Of a stretch of 47,068 nt of DNA, positions 1 to 8,029 are shown piece after piece. The notes below the pieces were generated by a model. The model searched no databases, had not been told where the DNA came from, and saw only the letters and a program-made list of their open reading frames with translations. Origin of the DNA: Bacillota bacterium (GTDB lineage: Bacteria > Bacillota > Limnochordia > Limnochordales > DUMU01). Within the stretch, counting starts at the first letter, position 1. The number at the start of each line of letters is the position of its first letter. Made by a program: the position numbers and the translations under genes. The stretch is taken from NCBI GenBank assembly GCA_012839805.1, contig DUMU01000009.1:1-47068 (forward strand), in the 5' to 3' direction.

Positions 1-382
1 CTTGGACCTCCGGCCGGTATACCATCGCCTGGAGGACCGTATCCGGGCTCATGTCCTGCTTTGCTGGCTTGCCCTGCTTCTAATCCGGGTGGCGGAATAC
101 CGGACCGGCCAAACCTGGCGCACTCTTCGCAACCACCTACAGCTCATGCACATAGGGGAATTTGCCGGTCTGGATGGGCGCGTCCGCCAGCGTACCGAAA
201 TCACCGCTGAGCAGCACCAGATCTTCAAGGCGCTGAAGATCAAAGAGCCTCCCCGCGTCTTCCAGGTGACTCCTGCCCCCAAACCTCAGGTCTAGTTACA
301 CGCGCTCTTTGGCTCATGCCGAGAAACGCCCTTGCCAAGGACCTTTGCGCCATTGCCGTGTCTAGGGACTGTCGAACCGGGG
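1..382 (+). mobile_element. IS1634-family insertion sequence, right end (cut by window start)
   Basis: Right-hand part of an IS1634-type element: the transposase C-terminus, then a short non-coding tail. Its right terminal inverted repeat lies at about 358-382. Reverse-complemented, it starts CCCCGGTTCGACAGTCC, the same 17 bases that open the other copy at 46741. That match fixes the right boundary at 382. The left part is outside the window. Confidence 0.85.
2..295 (+). CDS. IS1634-family transposase, C-terminal fragment
   Basis: Last 97 residues of a DDE transposase, with the N-terminus beyond the window edge. The segment VYHRLEDRIRAHVLLCWLAL (about residues 6-25) is the helix that follows the catalytic glutamate region in IS1634/IS4-like transposases, where a his-rle-d-r-i-raH motif precedes a hydrophobic helix. 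The product would cut and paste the element. The stop at 293-295 is followed by about 60 bases up to the terminal repeat. The N-terminal part of the same family begins at 46897 in the same orientation. Family assignment is from motif recognition. Confidence 0.8.
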   Translation: MDLRPVYHRLEDRIRAHVLLCWLALLLIRVAEYRTGQTWRTLRNHLQLMHIGEFAGLDGRVRQRTEITAEQHQIFKALKIKEPPRVFQVTPAPKPQV

Positions 383-544
383 TTTAAGATCCTGTTCACT
401 AGGCTATCTGGGAGGGGTGGGCAACGGACGTACGGCTACGCGACTCGGGGGGAGGCAACTCCTTGGCACGGTTGGGCAGACGAACACGAGGGGCCGAGTT
501 CTCCGAGCGGTGCGCACCAGGTAGCGTTTCGCCGTGACCTGCGA

Positions 545-790
545 GGGCACCGCGTTCAGCTTGGCGGGGCCATCATCGCCTCGCGGTAGGGCACGGCGTT
601 GCCCAGCTTGTGCCGGAGGTACGCCTCCACCACGAAGGCCAAGAAGGAGACCACGAGGTGGCCCCGCACGTGTACCTCGGTCTAGACGTACACCGGCCGA
701 CCCTCGAGCGGGTTTTTTAGTCAGCCAAACGCCCGCTCGAGCCGCCAGAGAGAGTGTCTTGTCCCTCTGGGCCCCCCACCTTAGCAGCAC
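545..790 (-). pseudogene. Decayed IS1634/IS4-like transposase C-terminus
   Basis: Reading the minus strand from about 770 to 540 gives a transposase C-terminus interrupted by two in-frame stops: LWRLERAFG, stop, LKNPLEGRPVYV, stop, TEVHVRGHLVVSFLAFVVEA. Further on come KLNAVPSQVTAKRYLVRT-like residues. This is the same region as in the copy at 2-295 (E-R-a-F, then R-a-H, then hydrophobic helix), but the sequence is clearly diverged. It is therefore a second, older element and not a duplicate of the end copy. No terminal repeats were recognised. Confidence 0.6.
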
Positions 791-1000
791 CTCGGATAGT
801 GTTGATCACCAGGTACATCAAAAACGGCTCGTCCCGCAAAAACCCCAGGGCCACCTCGCCGCATGGGCCAGCCCCAGGGACGCCTCGTGCGTGACAAAGC
901 CAGGATGATGCCGACCTCCTGGATGCCGCAGTGGGCGATCTGGTTCATGACGTAGCGCAAGATGACCGGTAGGCCACGGGCACAAGTTGCGTGGGCATCA
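785..1000 (-). pseudogene. Fragment of glucose-1-phosphate thymidylyltransferase (rfbA-like)
   Basis: On the minus strand, pieces in more than one frame read TQLVPVA, then PVILRYVMNQIAHCGIQEVG, then LGLAHA, then LRDEPFLMYL. This is the order found in long-form RfbA/RmlA nucleotidyltransferases: nucleotide-loop end, K-P-i-l, GI-e-vgiil, LGLAHA, flgdePFvmYLGDN. Frameshifts separate the blocks, and both the N-terminal GG-x-GTRL loop and the C-terminal half are absent. It is a relic. The intact rfbA at 45715 is of the shorter type, so this is not simply a broken copy of it. Confidence 0.5.
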
Positions 1001-1005
1001 TGTAG

Positions 1006-2481
1006 TTAAGCGGCTGAAGCCGCGTGGGCTTCCAGCCTGCCAGCACCAACGCCTTGGCTGTCCCTGGCTACCCATTTCGTCCGTTGAGGTATCAGGTTTA
1101 CACCTCGAGTACGCTGTGATGCAAAGCCCGACTGCTGGCTCCACCAGTCAGCGGCGCTGGCGGCCAGTGATCCCAATTGCTGTAAGTCATCCTGGCCGAG
1201 GAGAGCAATTTGGCTGGCACGGAAGCTAGCCCAGTCCTGAGGACCCAACGCCGAAGTGTCTCCTCGCCACACAAAGACCGGCGTAACCGTCCAATCTCCA
1301 CACCGAGAAATCACGAAATCCTGGAAACGAGCCATTGCCTGCACCAGCTTTCTACGTTTGTCATCTATCCCATACTTCTGGTCGGTAACTTGTATGAGCG
1401 CGATGCGCCGGGACCGGGGATCCACTGCCACCAAGTCTACGCCTGGCGTCTGTACTCCTTTGTCTCCTCCGTAAAACACAACAAACCCCAAGGCAGCCAG
1501 GCCATTGAGAACCCCTGTTTCAAGCTTCTCTCCAGATGCCATGATAGACCCCGACGCTCTCTCTGTAGAACTATACATGAACTCACGTATGCGCTGCAAC
1601 ACGCTACGTCCAGGAGCGACGCGCTCCGCCAGCACCTTCGGGATAGTGGGCGAGCCGGTGTACCGAACCCAGACGGTGGGCTCGCGCATTCCATCCAAAA
1701 CCTTGGCCGCGTCGGCTCTAACCCATCTCCAGCCATTCCCGTCGGGATCTTTTCTGTCCAAGTAGCATCGTAAAGGCCTAAGGTCATCGCTCCAACGAGC
1801 GTCAGGTGAGAGGAACACTTTAATATCCTTTCCTACAATGGGCTCGCGGAAGTACACCCTAATCCTTCCTGCTGCAAGTTCATCTGCGTCCAGCATGAAG
1901 CCCAGCGGAAGGTACACCCAGACCAAAGTCTGCCGGTTGCTCAGGTCTAATCCCATGTAGGCTGTGGAGAGCTCTGCGAAACCTACATACCCGCGCGTTT
2001 CGGCGAAACGATCCAAGCTCTCTTTAAGCGTAGTTGCCCGACAGACGCGTTCTTCCAGCCATTCAGCCTTCACGACGTGCCATACTCGACCTGATATAGC
2101 ATCGGGTCCTGTCCAGTCGGATCGCGATGTACCTGCCCACTCATGCATATCCCACCGTCCCGTCGGGTTCACGTAAGCCTCACACCCGTCGAGTAGCTCC
2201 AAGACAGATCTCTCTGCGAGCTGCGCAAGGAGAGTCTCGAATCTAGACGAATCAATAACTTGGTTTACTGCGAGTAGCCAATCGCTCTTGATTAGCGCAT
2301 CTCTAGGAACTGCGCCTCGGTTGAACACCCCTGTTATCTTACATCCCATCAGAGTCCAACCTATGTCCGACCGAGCAGCGATGGCCTGCAACCAATATGC
2401 CTCCCACATGGCGCGGAACTGGCGCCACCGCTCCACAATCTTGGTAACACCCTGTGCTATCTCCGCAAGGTCCAGTTGCAT
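1006..2481 (-). CDS. Unrecognised 491-residue protein with possible nuclease-fold C-terminus
   Basis: A long single ORF of ordinary composition and no family I can name. ATG at 2481 was chosen because an AGGAGG lies 12 bases upstream; a GTG at 2493 also keeps frame but sits only one base from that site. The N-terminal 300 residues are tryptophan-rich and globular. Around residues 325-365, ETGVLNGLAALGFVVFYGGD is followed by PGVDLVAVDP and IALIQVT. That resembles the E, D and (E/Q)-x-K core of PD-(D/E)XK nucleases, with the usual lysine replaced by threonine. No signal peptide or membrane segment is visible. It stands alone between IS relics, and a role in defence or DNA metabolism is a guess. 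Confidence 0.7.
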   Translation of the reverse strand: MQLDLAEIAQGVTKIVERWRQFRAMWEAYWLQAIAARSDIGWTLMGCKITGVFNRGAVPRDALIKSDWLLAVNQVIDSSRFETLLAQLAERSVLELLDGCEAYVNPTGRWDMHEWAGTSRSDWTGPDAISGRVWHVVKAEWLEERVCRATTLKESLDRFAETRGYVGFAELSTAYMGLDLSNRQTLVWVYLPLGFMLDADELAAGRIRVYFREPIVGKDIKVFLSPDARWSDDLRPLRCYLDRKDPDGNGWRWVRADAAKVLDGMREPTVWVRYTGSPTIPKVLAERVAPGRSVLQRIREFMYSSTERASGSIMASGEKLETGVLNGLAALGFVVFYGGDKGVQTPGVDLVAVDPRSRRIALIQVTDQKYGIDDKRRKLVQAMARFQDFVISRCGDWTVTPVFVWRGDTSALGPQDWASFRASQIALLGQDDLQQLGSLAASAADWWSQQSGFASQRTRGVNLIPQRTKWVARDSQGVGAGRLEAHAASAA

Positions 2482-2499
2482 ACCATCCGACACCCTCCT

Positions 2500-2880
2500 A
2501 GGCGCAGCGCAACCTGCTCACTGGTCTCGCGGGCTGGGAAACCGACCAAGTATTTCTCTCTGTTCCTTTACAGTTTAACTGTGAATGCTGCTCGTGTCTA
2601 CGTCCAACGCGGCTGCGAAACCGTCAAATGCCATCTTCCGACACCCACGTAGGAGCCGACCGCGCCCAACTCGCAGCTATCCTCACGTACCCGCTACCCG
2701 CAGCTTCCGGATCGTATCCAAGGACATGACGGGAGAACAGTGTGGGCGACAACCTGGTCGGCGAGCCGGTCCGGCAGGTAGTGGGAAAGGTCAGACCGGA
2801 CTTTCGCCACTAAATTGCCCCTTACGTCCAAGATCCAGAGGTAGCGGGGCTAGGTGGCGCGGGGAGGCATATATCTAACA
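2500..2880. other. Gap with an IS1182 3-prime relic
   Basis: No gene is supported here. On the minus strand, 2640-2745 resembles the last codons and downstream flank of the IS1182 transposase at 13090-13200: shared blocks are TCCCGTCATGTC, TTGGATACGAT and CGGAAGCT, followed by diverged but alignable sequence. I read it as the 3-prime end of an old IS1182-family copy. The remainder shows nothing recognisable. Confidence 0.45.
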
Positions 2881-2986
2881 ATGGCGTGGCCGGTCAGCCA
2901 TCCCGGGTCTTGACTTGCAGCCGGGCTTTTGCCGCGAAGGACCAGTCTGTGGTATTTGCGATGTAGTCGATTCTGGGCCTTCCAGG

Positions 2987-2994
2987 CGATAGCC
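2987..2994 (+). repeat. 8-bp target duplication of IS256 (left copy)
   Basis: CGATAGCC directly left of the IS256 terminal repeat. An identical octamer lies at 4365-4372 on the right. IS256 elements normally duplicate 8-9 bp on insertion. Confidence 0.85.
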
Positions 2995-4364
2995 GAGGTA
3001 CCCTCAATAGGTGTGGAAATGTGCTTAGGCGGTGTACCCTCCTCTTGAGACAAGAACCTGGGGTCATGGACTCCAGTAAGGAGGAGAGCCACCGCCATGG
3101 ACAAGCGCACCACATCGAGCAGCCTGTCGTCAAGCCCCACTTGGGAAGGGCTGCATGAATGGCTTCGGTGTAAGATCCAGGAGCTTATCCAGGAATTGCT
3201 GGAGGCGGAGGTGACTGAACTGCTGGGCCGCGTCCGGTATCAGCGCCGGGCCGTCGTTGACGGCCCACCCGGCTACCGAAACGGCTACGGCAAGCCGCGG
3301 GAGCTGACGACACCCCTGGGTACCGTCACCCTCCGCCGTCCGCGGGTGCGAGGCCTGGAGGAACGGTTCGAGAGTCGGATCCTACCCTTGTTTGTGCGGC
3401 GCACGCGAGAGGTTTCAGAGCTCTTGCCGGAGTTGTATCTGCACGGGCTGGCAGAGGGGGACTTCGACCTAGCTCTGCGAGGGTTGTTGGGAGAGGGAGC
3501 GCCTGTATCGGCCAGCACGGTGGCCCGCCTGAAGGAGCAGTGGCAGGCCGAATGGGAAGCCTGGCGAACACGACGGCTGGACGGCCTACAGGTGGTCTAC
3601 CTGTGGGTAGACGGGGTCTACGTGAAAGCGGGATTAGAGCGAGAGCGGGCCGCGTTGTTAGTGGCCGTGGCGGGCCTGGTGGACGGCCGCAAGGTGGTGG
3701 TGGCGGTTACCCCGGGCTACCGGGAGTCAGTGGAGAGTTGGTCCGAGGTGTTGCGGGACTTGCGGGACCGGGGGATGAATGCACCGCGGCTGGTGATCGG
3801 GGACGGGCATCTGGGGATATGGGGCGCGCTACGAGTCTCTGCCGGAGGCCGACGAGCAGCGGTGTTGGAACCACAAGGTGCTCAATGTGCTGGAGCAACT
3901 GCCGCGCTACCAGCATGCGGCTGCTAAGGCCAGGCTCCGCGAGATCGTCTATGCCTCGACCCGGGGGGAAGCAGAACGTAAGCGGAAGGAGTTCGAGGCC
4001 TGGTGTCGCCAGCACGGGTACGGGAAGGCAGCGGAGACCTTAGGCAGGGATTGGGAACGGATGGTGACCTTCTACCGCTACCCCAAGGAGCACTGGGTGC
4101 ACCTAAGAACCACGAACGTGGTGGAATCGCCCTTTGCGGCGCTGCGGCTACGGACAGATGCGGCCAAGCGGTTCAAGAAAGTGGAGAGGGCAACAGCGGT
4201 AATCTGGAAGATGCTGATGGTAGCTGAGAAGAGGTTTCGGCGGCTGAATGCCCCGGAACTCCTGGCGGAGGTTTGCGCCGGCGCACGGTATGAGGACGGC
4301 ATGGAGGTCACGCGGGAGGGGACCGCCGCCTGATGCGCATTTACACACCTATTGACGAAACCTC
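2995..4364 (+). mobile_element. IS256-family insertion sequence, 1370 bp, complete ends
   Basis: Both terminal inverted repeats are visible. The left end begins GAGGTACCCTCAATAGGTGTG; the right end, reverse-complemented from 4364, begins GAGGTTTCGTCAATAGGTGTG. Similarity continues for about 30 bases. The element is flanked by the octamer CGATAGCC on both sides and lies inside an IS110 transposase gene. Perfect duplication and high end similarity suggest a fairly recent insertion, although its own transposase gene is frameshifted. Relics of the same family lie at 7600-7700 and 26109-26229. Confidence 0.9.
3097..4333 (+). pseudogene. IS256-family (mutator-type) transposase, frameshifted
   Basis: Starts at ATG 3097 after AAGGAGGAGAGCC. 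The first frame covers about 240 residues: RYQRRAVVDGPPGYRNGYGK, the first catalytic Asp in YLWVDGVYVK, and the second in VIGDGHLGIWGALR. Near 3820-3835 the frame moves by one base and continues as ESLPEADEQRCWNHKVLNVL, then the catalytic Glu in TNVVESPFAALRLR, ending at 4333 near the right terminal repeat. All three catalytic residues exist but in two frames. I see no obvious slippery heptamer, so a mutation or sequencing indel is more likely than programmed frameshifting. Confidence 0.85.
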
Positions 4365-4372
4365 CGATAGCC
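4365..4372 (+). repeat. 8-bp target duplication of IS256 (right copy)
   Basis: CGATAGCC, identical to 2987-2994. Confidence 0.85.
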
Positions 4373-5355
4373 TGGAGTTGTGGGTTTTGTCCCTCCTGAC
4401 GTTTGCGCAAACCACCCTTAAGGGCCGGAGCATAACGGTAGCTCCAGGTAGCTTCAAGGAGCACTCGTCGGACGTGGGCGTTGCTCGCTTTGGTAATTCC
4501 ACCTTTGCGTGTGGTACCACTGCTCGAGTGCTCTCTGGGCGTTACCCCAGCAAACGCCATTAGCTGGGGTGGATTGCTGAACCGTGAAAACTCTCCAATC
4601 TCAGCCGCTAGTGTGACCGCAGTGACCTCCGCTACTCCTCGTAATGTCTCCAAAGCCTGGATCACTGGCGCATGTACGCTATTGGAAGCTTGCTCATGGA
4701 TCTCCGCTTCCAAACTCTTGACCCTCTCCGTGATCTCGTCGATAGCGTGCAGATACTCCTGGAAGGTCACCTGCAATGCCTTGTTTTCAAAGTGCAGCCC
4801 ATCCAGCCACCTTCTATGGGCTGCCCCCCAAGGTTTAACCTTTTCAGGAGCATATAGCCCGTGACGCAGCAAGAACTTCGACAAACGGTGGCGTGCCGCT
4901 AACAAATCCTTCTTGGCATCTTCACGAGCCCGGGTGAGATCCCGCAGTGCTTCATCCTCTTCTCCAGGCACCCAAACTGCTGTTAACTCACCCGCACGTA
5001 GAAGCTGTGCCTGACGCAACGCATCCCGGCGATCGGTCTTGACCCTATCGCGAGGCCTAACTGGGGTCAGCGAGGGAGCAACAACGATGCACTGAATGCC
5101 CATCCTGGTCAACTGACGGTACAGATCATACCCGGTCGGCCCTGCCTCATAGCAGACAAGAAGCTCTTTCGGGTCACCCAGCTTGCGCATGAGCTTGCTC
5201 ACCGCCTCTGGACAGTTGGGGATCTTTCCCCAATACCGAGGAGCTTCCCGGCCATGGTCCGCTACCGCCACGTCCACGCTCTTCTTCGATACGTCCAAAC
5301 CAACGTACTTTGTGATACTCTTCATGGTACCGGCTCCCTTCACTTGTGGCTCTGT

Positions 5356-5384
5356 CCTGGTGTGCGCTATCGCACGCATCCAGG
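5356..5384 (-). ncRNA. Hairpin in IS110 upstream region, possible part of a bridge RNA
   Basis: CCTGG-T-GTGCG-CTAT-CGCAC-GCAT-CCAGG folds into a two-part stem: five pairs, a bulge, then five pairs closing a four-base loop. It lies 31 bases upstream of the IS110 transposase start, inside the element's non-coding left region. In IS110-group elements this non-coding region is transcribed into the bridge RNA that pairs with target and donor DNA. The hairpin is seen; its role is inferred. No loop complementarity to target could be tested because the ends are uncertain. Confidence 0.35.
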
Positions 5385-5439
5385 ATAACCCACGTAGCGT
5401 GAAGCGGAGCCGGCCTCGTTCATTATGACTAACCTAGTG

Positions 5440-5830
5440 GCACTTTGGGTCCGGCAGTGCGGAGCTGATGGCGAGGTTGCGTTTTCCGCAAGGTGCCGTA
5501 GCTTGCGACTTGACGCCCCCGAGTTGAGGGAGGTCCAGCCGGAAAACAGCAGCTCAAGAAGCTGCTGGATAAGAAAGACCTTGAGATCACTACTCTCCGT
5601 GGCCTTCAAAAACAACCGAACCCTGAAGGATCGGCTGGAGGTGGTGGAGAAGTGAATTCAAAGGGGGGCACCCAATCACCTTGGTTCTTCGCATAGCGGG
5701 GGTGGGGTCGGCCGGCTGCGACCGCAGCGGTCCAAGAGCCCCCCACCATCCCCGCTGGCTAGCCGGTAACCGCAAGGGAAGACCGGTTCTTCTTCGTTAT
5801 GCCTATCCTGGACGGGTACGGTCGTTCGGT
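5440..5830 (+). pseudogene. Relics of an IS3-family orfA/orfB pair
   Basis: Around 5535-5625, one frame reads ENSQLKKLLDKKDLEITTLR, the leucine-zipper end of IS3 OrfA (E-N-x-x-L-K-K-L-l-a-d-x-x-L-e). A frameshift precedes it. At about 5680-5800, LVLRIAGV followed by a basic stretch with RAPHHPR looks like the start of IS3 OrfB, which often opens with vLrvaGVs-r-stYY. Neither frame is intact and no integrase core remains. The rest of the gap to 6032 shows only the promoter-proximal region of the next gene. Confidence 0.45.
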
Positions 5831-6032
5831 GGTATAGCTATATCTTGGCCTGACTTGTCAAGCGGAGGAGGCGGCCTAGACACTCAGAGAAGCGCCGCGG
5901 TGACGCGGACCTGAGTGGCAGGAGACCAAACCCGTAATCCGAATCGACAATGGGCCACAATCTTACCCAGCTGTTCGCGGAGTAGCCATAGTCTAAGGCT
6001 GCACCAGGCTGAACTGTAGAGGAGGGAGACGG

Positions 6033-6359
6033 ATGGACGTAGTAAGCATGCCCCAAGAGATACCGGACATCTATTGCGACCAATTCCAGAGCAGCATCGG
6101 TCCTTACGGATGTGTCCTCAACTTCTCCGTGTCGCAGCCCATTCCTCCAGCTCCCGGCAGTCCTATGGGCTATGTACGGCGAGCGACCGTGAGGATGAGC
6201 TTGGAGCACTTGAAGGTTATGCTGTTCATACTATTGAGGCAGGTAAAGCAGTACGAAACTGAACAAGGTGTCACGGTCGAAGTGCCTAAATTCCTCCTCA
6301 ATCAGCTGGGCATCCCCCTTGAGGATTGGGAGGCCGTCTGGGGGAGGCGTGAGCTATGA
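6033..6359 (+). CDS. DUF3467-like small protein
   Basis: 108 residues, start at ATG 6033 after GAGGAGGGAGACGG. The order PDIYCDQFQSSIGPYGCVLNFS, then RRATVRMSLEHLKVMLFILL, then a K-x-Y-E pattern and VEVPKFLLNQLGI matches the DUF3467 layout: y-d-n-f-x-v-g-v-s-p-y-d-f-x-l-x-F, then v-r-m-s-p-x-h-a-k-x-l, then a helix with y-e. Function is unknown in the family. It overlaps the next gene by four bases (ATGA), so the two are probably translated together, followed by a HEPN gene. The assignment rests on pattern memory, not a search. Confidence 0.7.
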   Translation: MDVVSMPQEIPDIYCDQFQSSIGPYGCVLNFSVSQPIPPAPGSPMGYVRRATVRMSLEHLKVMLFILLRQVKQYETEQGVTVEVPKFLLNQLGIPLEDWEAVWGRREL

Positions 6360-6904
6360 GCAACGTGGCAACCACGGAGGCCTGGATTCGTAACAGCTGG
6401 CCCGGTCTGGGCGAGGACAGGTACAAGCTTCACCCAATCCGGCTACGGAGCCTGCATGGGCATCCCACCACGGGCGAAAACATATACTGGCACCAAGAGG
6501 AAACGGGCCCGACGACCATGTGCTCGGTGCTCACAACTAGAGCAAGCGTCGAAATCACGTCAAAGGGTCCAGTGCTGTGGTGGGATGAGTTGGTTGACAT
6601 TGGCGAGCTGTACGAATTCGAAGATAGGCAGGAAGTCCTCCAGTACCTTGCGGCACGTCCATACTTGGTCGAGCAGCTTCGCAGGTTACCTGAGCGCGTC
6701 GAATCGTTGTGGGGTCAAGACACCCATCGAACATTTCGGCTGAGCCTCGTTGTAGACCCAGAGGAAGGAGGTCAACGGCTGGTAGTCCAGTTCGAGGGCA
6801 CTGGTGACCCGGAGCGAGACTCCTATCTTCTGGAGAAACTTGACGCCGAGCGCGCCGCAAGCGGTGAAGCGGTCGAAGATGGTCTTGTTGTCTTAGCTTC
6901 CTGA
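6356..6904 (+). CDS. Hypothetical protein, partner of the DUF3467-like gene
   Basis: 182 residues, not recognised. ATG at 6356 overlaps the previous stop. The composition is acidic and globular, with no signal peptide and no membrane span. The middle holds WWDELVDIGELYEFEDRQEV and a short aromatic patch. The C-terminal third alternates beta-like strands (TFRLSLVVDP, QRLVVQFEGTGD) with an acidic helix. The position between a DUF3467-like and a HEPN gene suggests a three-gene unit. Its job cannot be inferred from sequence. Confidence 0.65.
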   Translation: MSNVATTEAWIRNSWPGLGEDRYKLHPIRLRSLHGHPTTGENIYWHQEETGPTTMCSVLTTRASVEITSKGPVLWWDELVDIGELYEFEDRQEVLQYLAARPYLVEQLRRLPERVESLWGQDTHRTFRLSLVVDPEEGGQRLVVQFEGTGDPERDSYLLEKLDAERAASGEAVEDGLVVLAS

Positions 6905-6933
6905 ACACAGTCTGATCACAAAGCGGTCGTGGC

Positions 6934-7326
6934 TTGCTCGAGTGGGGGGCTGCCCGCGAGGTGCTCTTTAACTGGCAAAACTTCCTGAATCTTTCGGTGC
7001 AGCTGGCTTCTGGCGTCTCGGAAGCTGAGTGGCGAAGTGCAATAAGTAGAGCATACTACGCCGTGTACCATATCTCTCGTCGCTTTGCGTGCAGCCAGGC
7101 GTACAGCGAGCCGGCCCATGGACGACATCAGGCGCTCATCAAATGGTTTAAATGTTGCGCAGAACGAGAGTACAAGGTTCTCGGCATGGGCATAGAGCGG
7201 TTGTACGTCAAGCGTTTGATAGCTGACTACAACGATAAGCAAGCCGTTGCAAAGAAAGATGCGGAAGCCGCCATAAACGAGGCGAAGTTGCTCTTAGCTC
7301 GGCTGCGCGGGCTTAGTTCTGTCTGA
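6934..7326 (+). CDS. HEPN-domain protein
   Basis: About 130 residues from a TTG at 6934, the only in-frame start that keeps the first helix. SEAEWRSAISRAYYAVYHIS (residues 29-48) is the hallmark first helix of HEPN proteins (s-x-x-R-s-A-i-s-R-a-Y-Y-A-v-f). GRHQALIKWF (about 65-74) is the second-helix H-x-x-L-i-x-x-f pattern, and a basic C-terminal helix follows. HEPN domains are all-helical and often act as RNases or as partners of nucleotidyltransferases. A clear R-x4-6-H catalytic motif is not obvious. It lies 29 bases after the preceding gene, in the same operon. Confidence 0.7.
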   Translation: MLEWGAAREVLFNWQNFLNLSVQLASGVSEAEWRSAISRAYYAVYHISRRFACSQAYSEPAHGRHQALIKWFKCCAEREYKVLGMGIERLYVKRLIADYNDKQAVAKKDAEAAINEAKLLLARLRGLSSV

Positions 7327-7599
7327 TTGAAATTGAAATTGCCGAACCCTGCTGCGTACGGTGCCCCGTTCACTGGGCGGTTCATTGGATTCGGCGCGGT
7401 CAGGATGGTTGCAGGGTCAACTGAAGTGGACACAGCTGCACATGCAGCTGGTACGGGCTTGGCGGTACTATCCTGCGGGTGGGGGACATGACGTCTCTGT
7501 GTGGCATAGCTCGCGGACTGCCTACCCCGCGGCGGCGAGCGTTTTCGGCTCGAAGTGAGTGGTACGCGAGGATGCTTAGTGGGCCATGACCTATTGGCT

Positions 7600-7700
7600 C
7601 CATTAGAGAGATTTCGAGAACCGGATCCTGCCCTGGTTCGTGTGGCGCGCACGGGAGGTTCCAGGGCTGTTGCCGGAGCTGTAGTTGCACGGTTTTACGC
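7600..7700 (+). pseudogene. Fragment of an IS256-family transposase
   Basis: The frame reads RILPWFVWRAREVPGLLPEL, stop, LHGF, which aligns with RILPLFVRRTREVSELLPEL and LYLHGL in the complete copy at about 3380-3450. Nucleotide similarity is plain (TCGGATCCTACCC against CCGGATCCTGCCC). It passes at about 7700 directly into an IS1182 relic. Confidence 0.7.
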
Positions 7701-8012
7701 AGGGAAAGTTCTCTCTAAGAGACCGTTTAGGAAATATGTTCCAGGAGGCAGGAAAAGGGGTAGCACACGGTGAATCCCTCGAGGAGTATCAGCCTGACCA
7801 GATGATGCTGTTGCCTCCTTCTCTGGAGGAATGGTTACCGAAGCGTCACCTTGCTTGCTTTATCTGTGACGTCGACGTCGTTGTCCAGACGGGCCTCTCC
7901 CGAATTACACGGCGGTACGAGACCTGGGTAACGGGGCAGCCCCACACAACCTGCGGATGATGGTGAAGGTCCGTTTCTACGCCTGGGCGACAGCGATTCG
8001 AAAGAGTTTGAG
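7700..8012 (+). pseudogene. Fragment of an IS1182-family element and transposase N-terminus
   Basis: From about 7710 the DNA follows the upstream flank and first 80 codons of the intact IS1182 gene at 11700-12000. Shared text includes GAGACCGT, then QPDQMMLLPPSLEEWLP, SRITR and MMVK followed by FYAWAT. The frame is broken near 7955. Similarity stops near 8005, where manC begins 20-25 bases later. The fragment may have supplied sequence upstream of manC, but I see no outward promoter in it. Confidence 0.75.
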
Positions 8013-8029
8013 GGGCAGGAAGTCCGACC

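Larger units (their letters stand above)
2890..5325 (-). pseudogene. IS110-family DEDD transposase split by insertion
   Basis: Starts at ATG 5325 after GAAGGGAG. N-terminal RuvC-like domain: YVGLDVSKKSVDVAVADHG gives the first Asp, CYEAGPTGYDLYRQL the Glu, and KTDRRDALRQAQLL the third acidic site. The C-terminal Tnp20 domain carries LRGVAEVTAVTLAAEIG and FAGVTPREHSSSG, including the serine expected there. The frame reads to QNPQLQAI at 4373, is broken by IS256, and resumes left of it as AWKAQNRLHRKYHRLVLRGK at 2994-2930, a typical IS110 C-terminus. The product can no longer be made whole. The ORF that appears to continue to 4078 simply runs antisense into IS256. Confidence 0.85.
2880..5440 (-). 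mobile_element. IS110-family element interrupted by IS256
   Basis: An IS110-type element on the minus strand with an IS256-family element (2995-4364) inserted in the 3-prime part of its transposase gene. Removing the insert plus one copy of the 8-bp duplication rejoins the reading frame exactly. Outer boundaries are approximate: the non-coding region upstream of the transposase runs to about 5440, and the C-terminal end fades near 2880. IS110 elements lack classical terminal inverted repeats, so the ends could not be set from sequence alone. Confidence 0.75.

Noticed and set aside
3817-3840. Programmed frameshift in the IS256 transposase
   Set aside because: IS256 elements normally use one frame and no slippery heptamer with a stimulatory structure was seen; mutation or sequencing error is simpler.
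4078-4364. Apparent 95-residue C-terminal extension of the IS110 transposase
   Set aside because: It is the antisense of the inserted IS256 element; the true C-terminus lies left of 2994.
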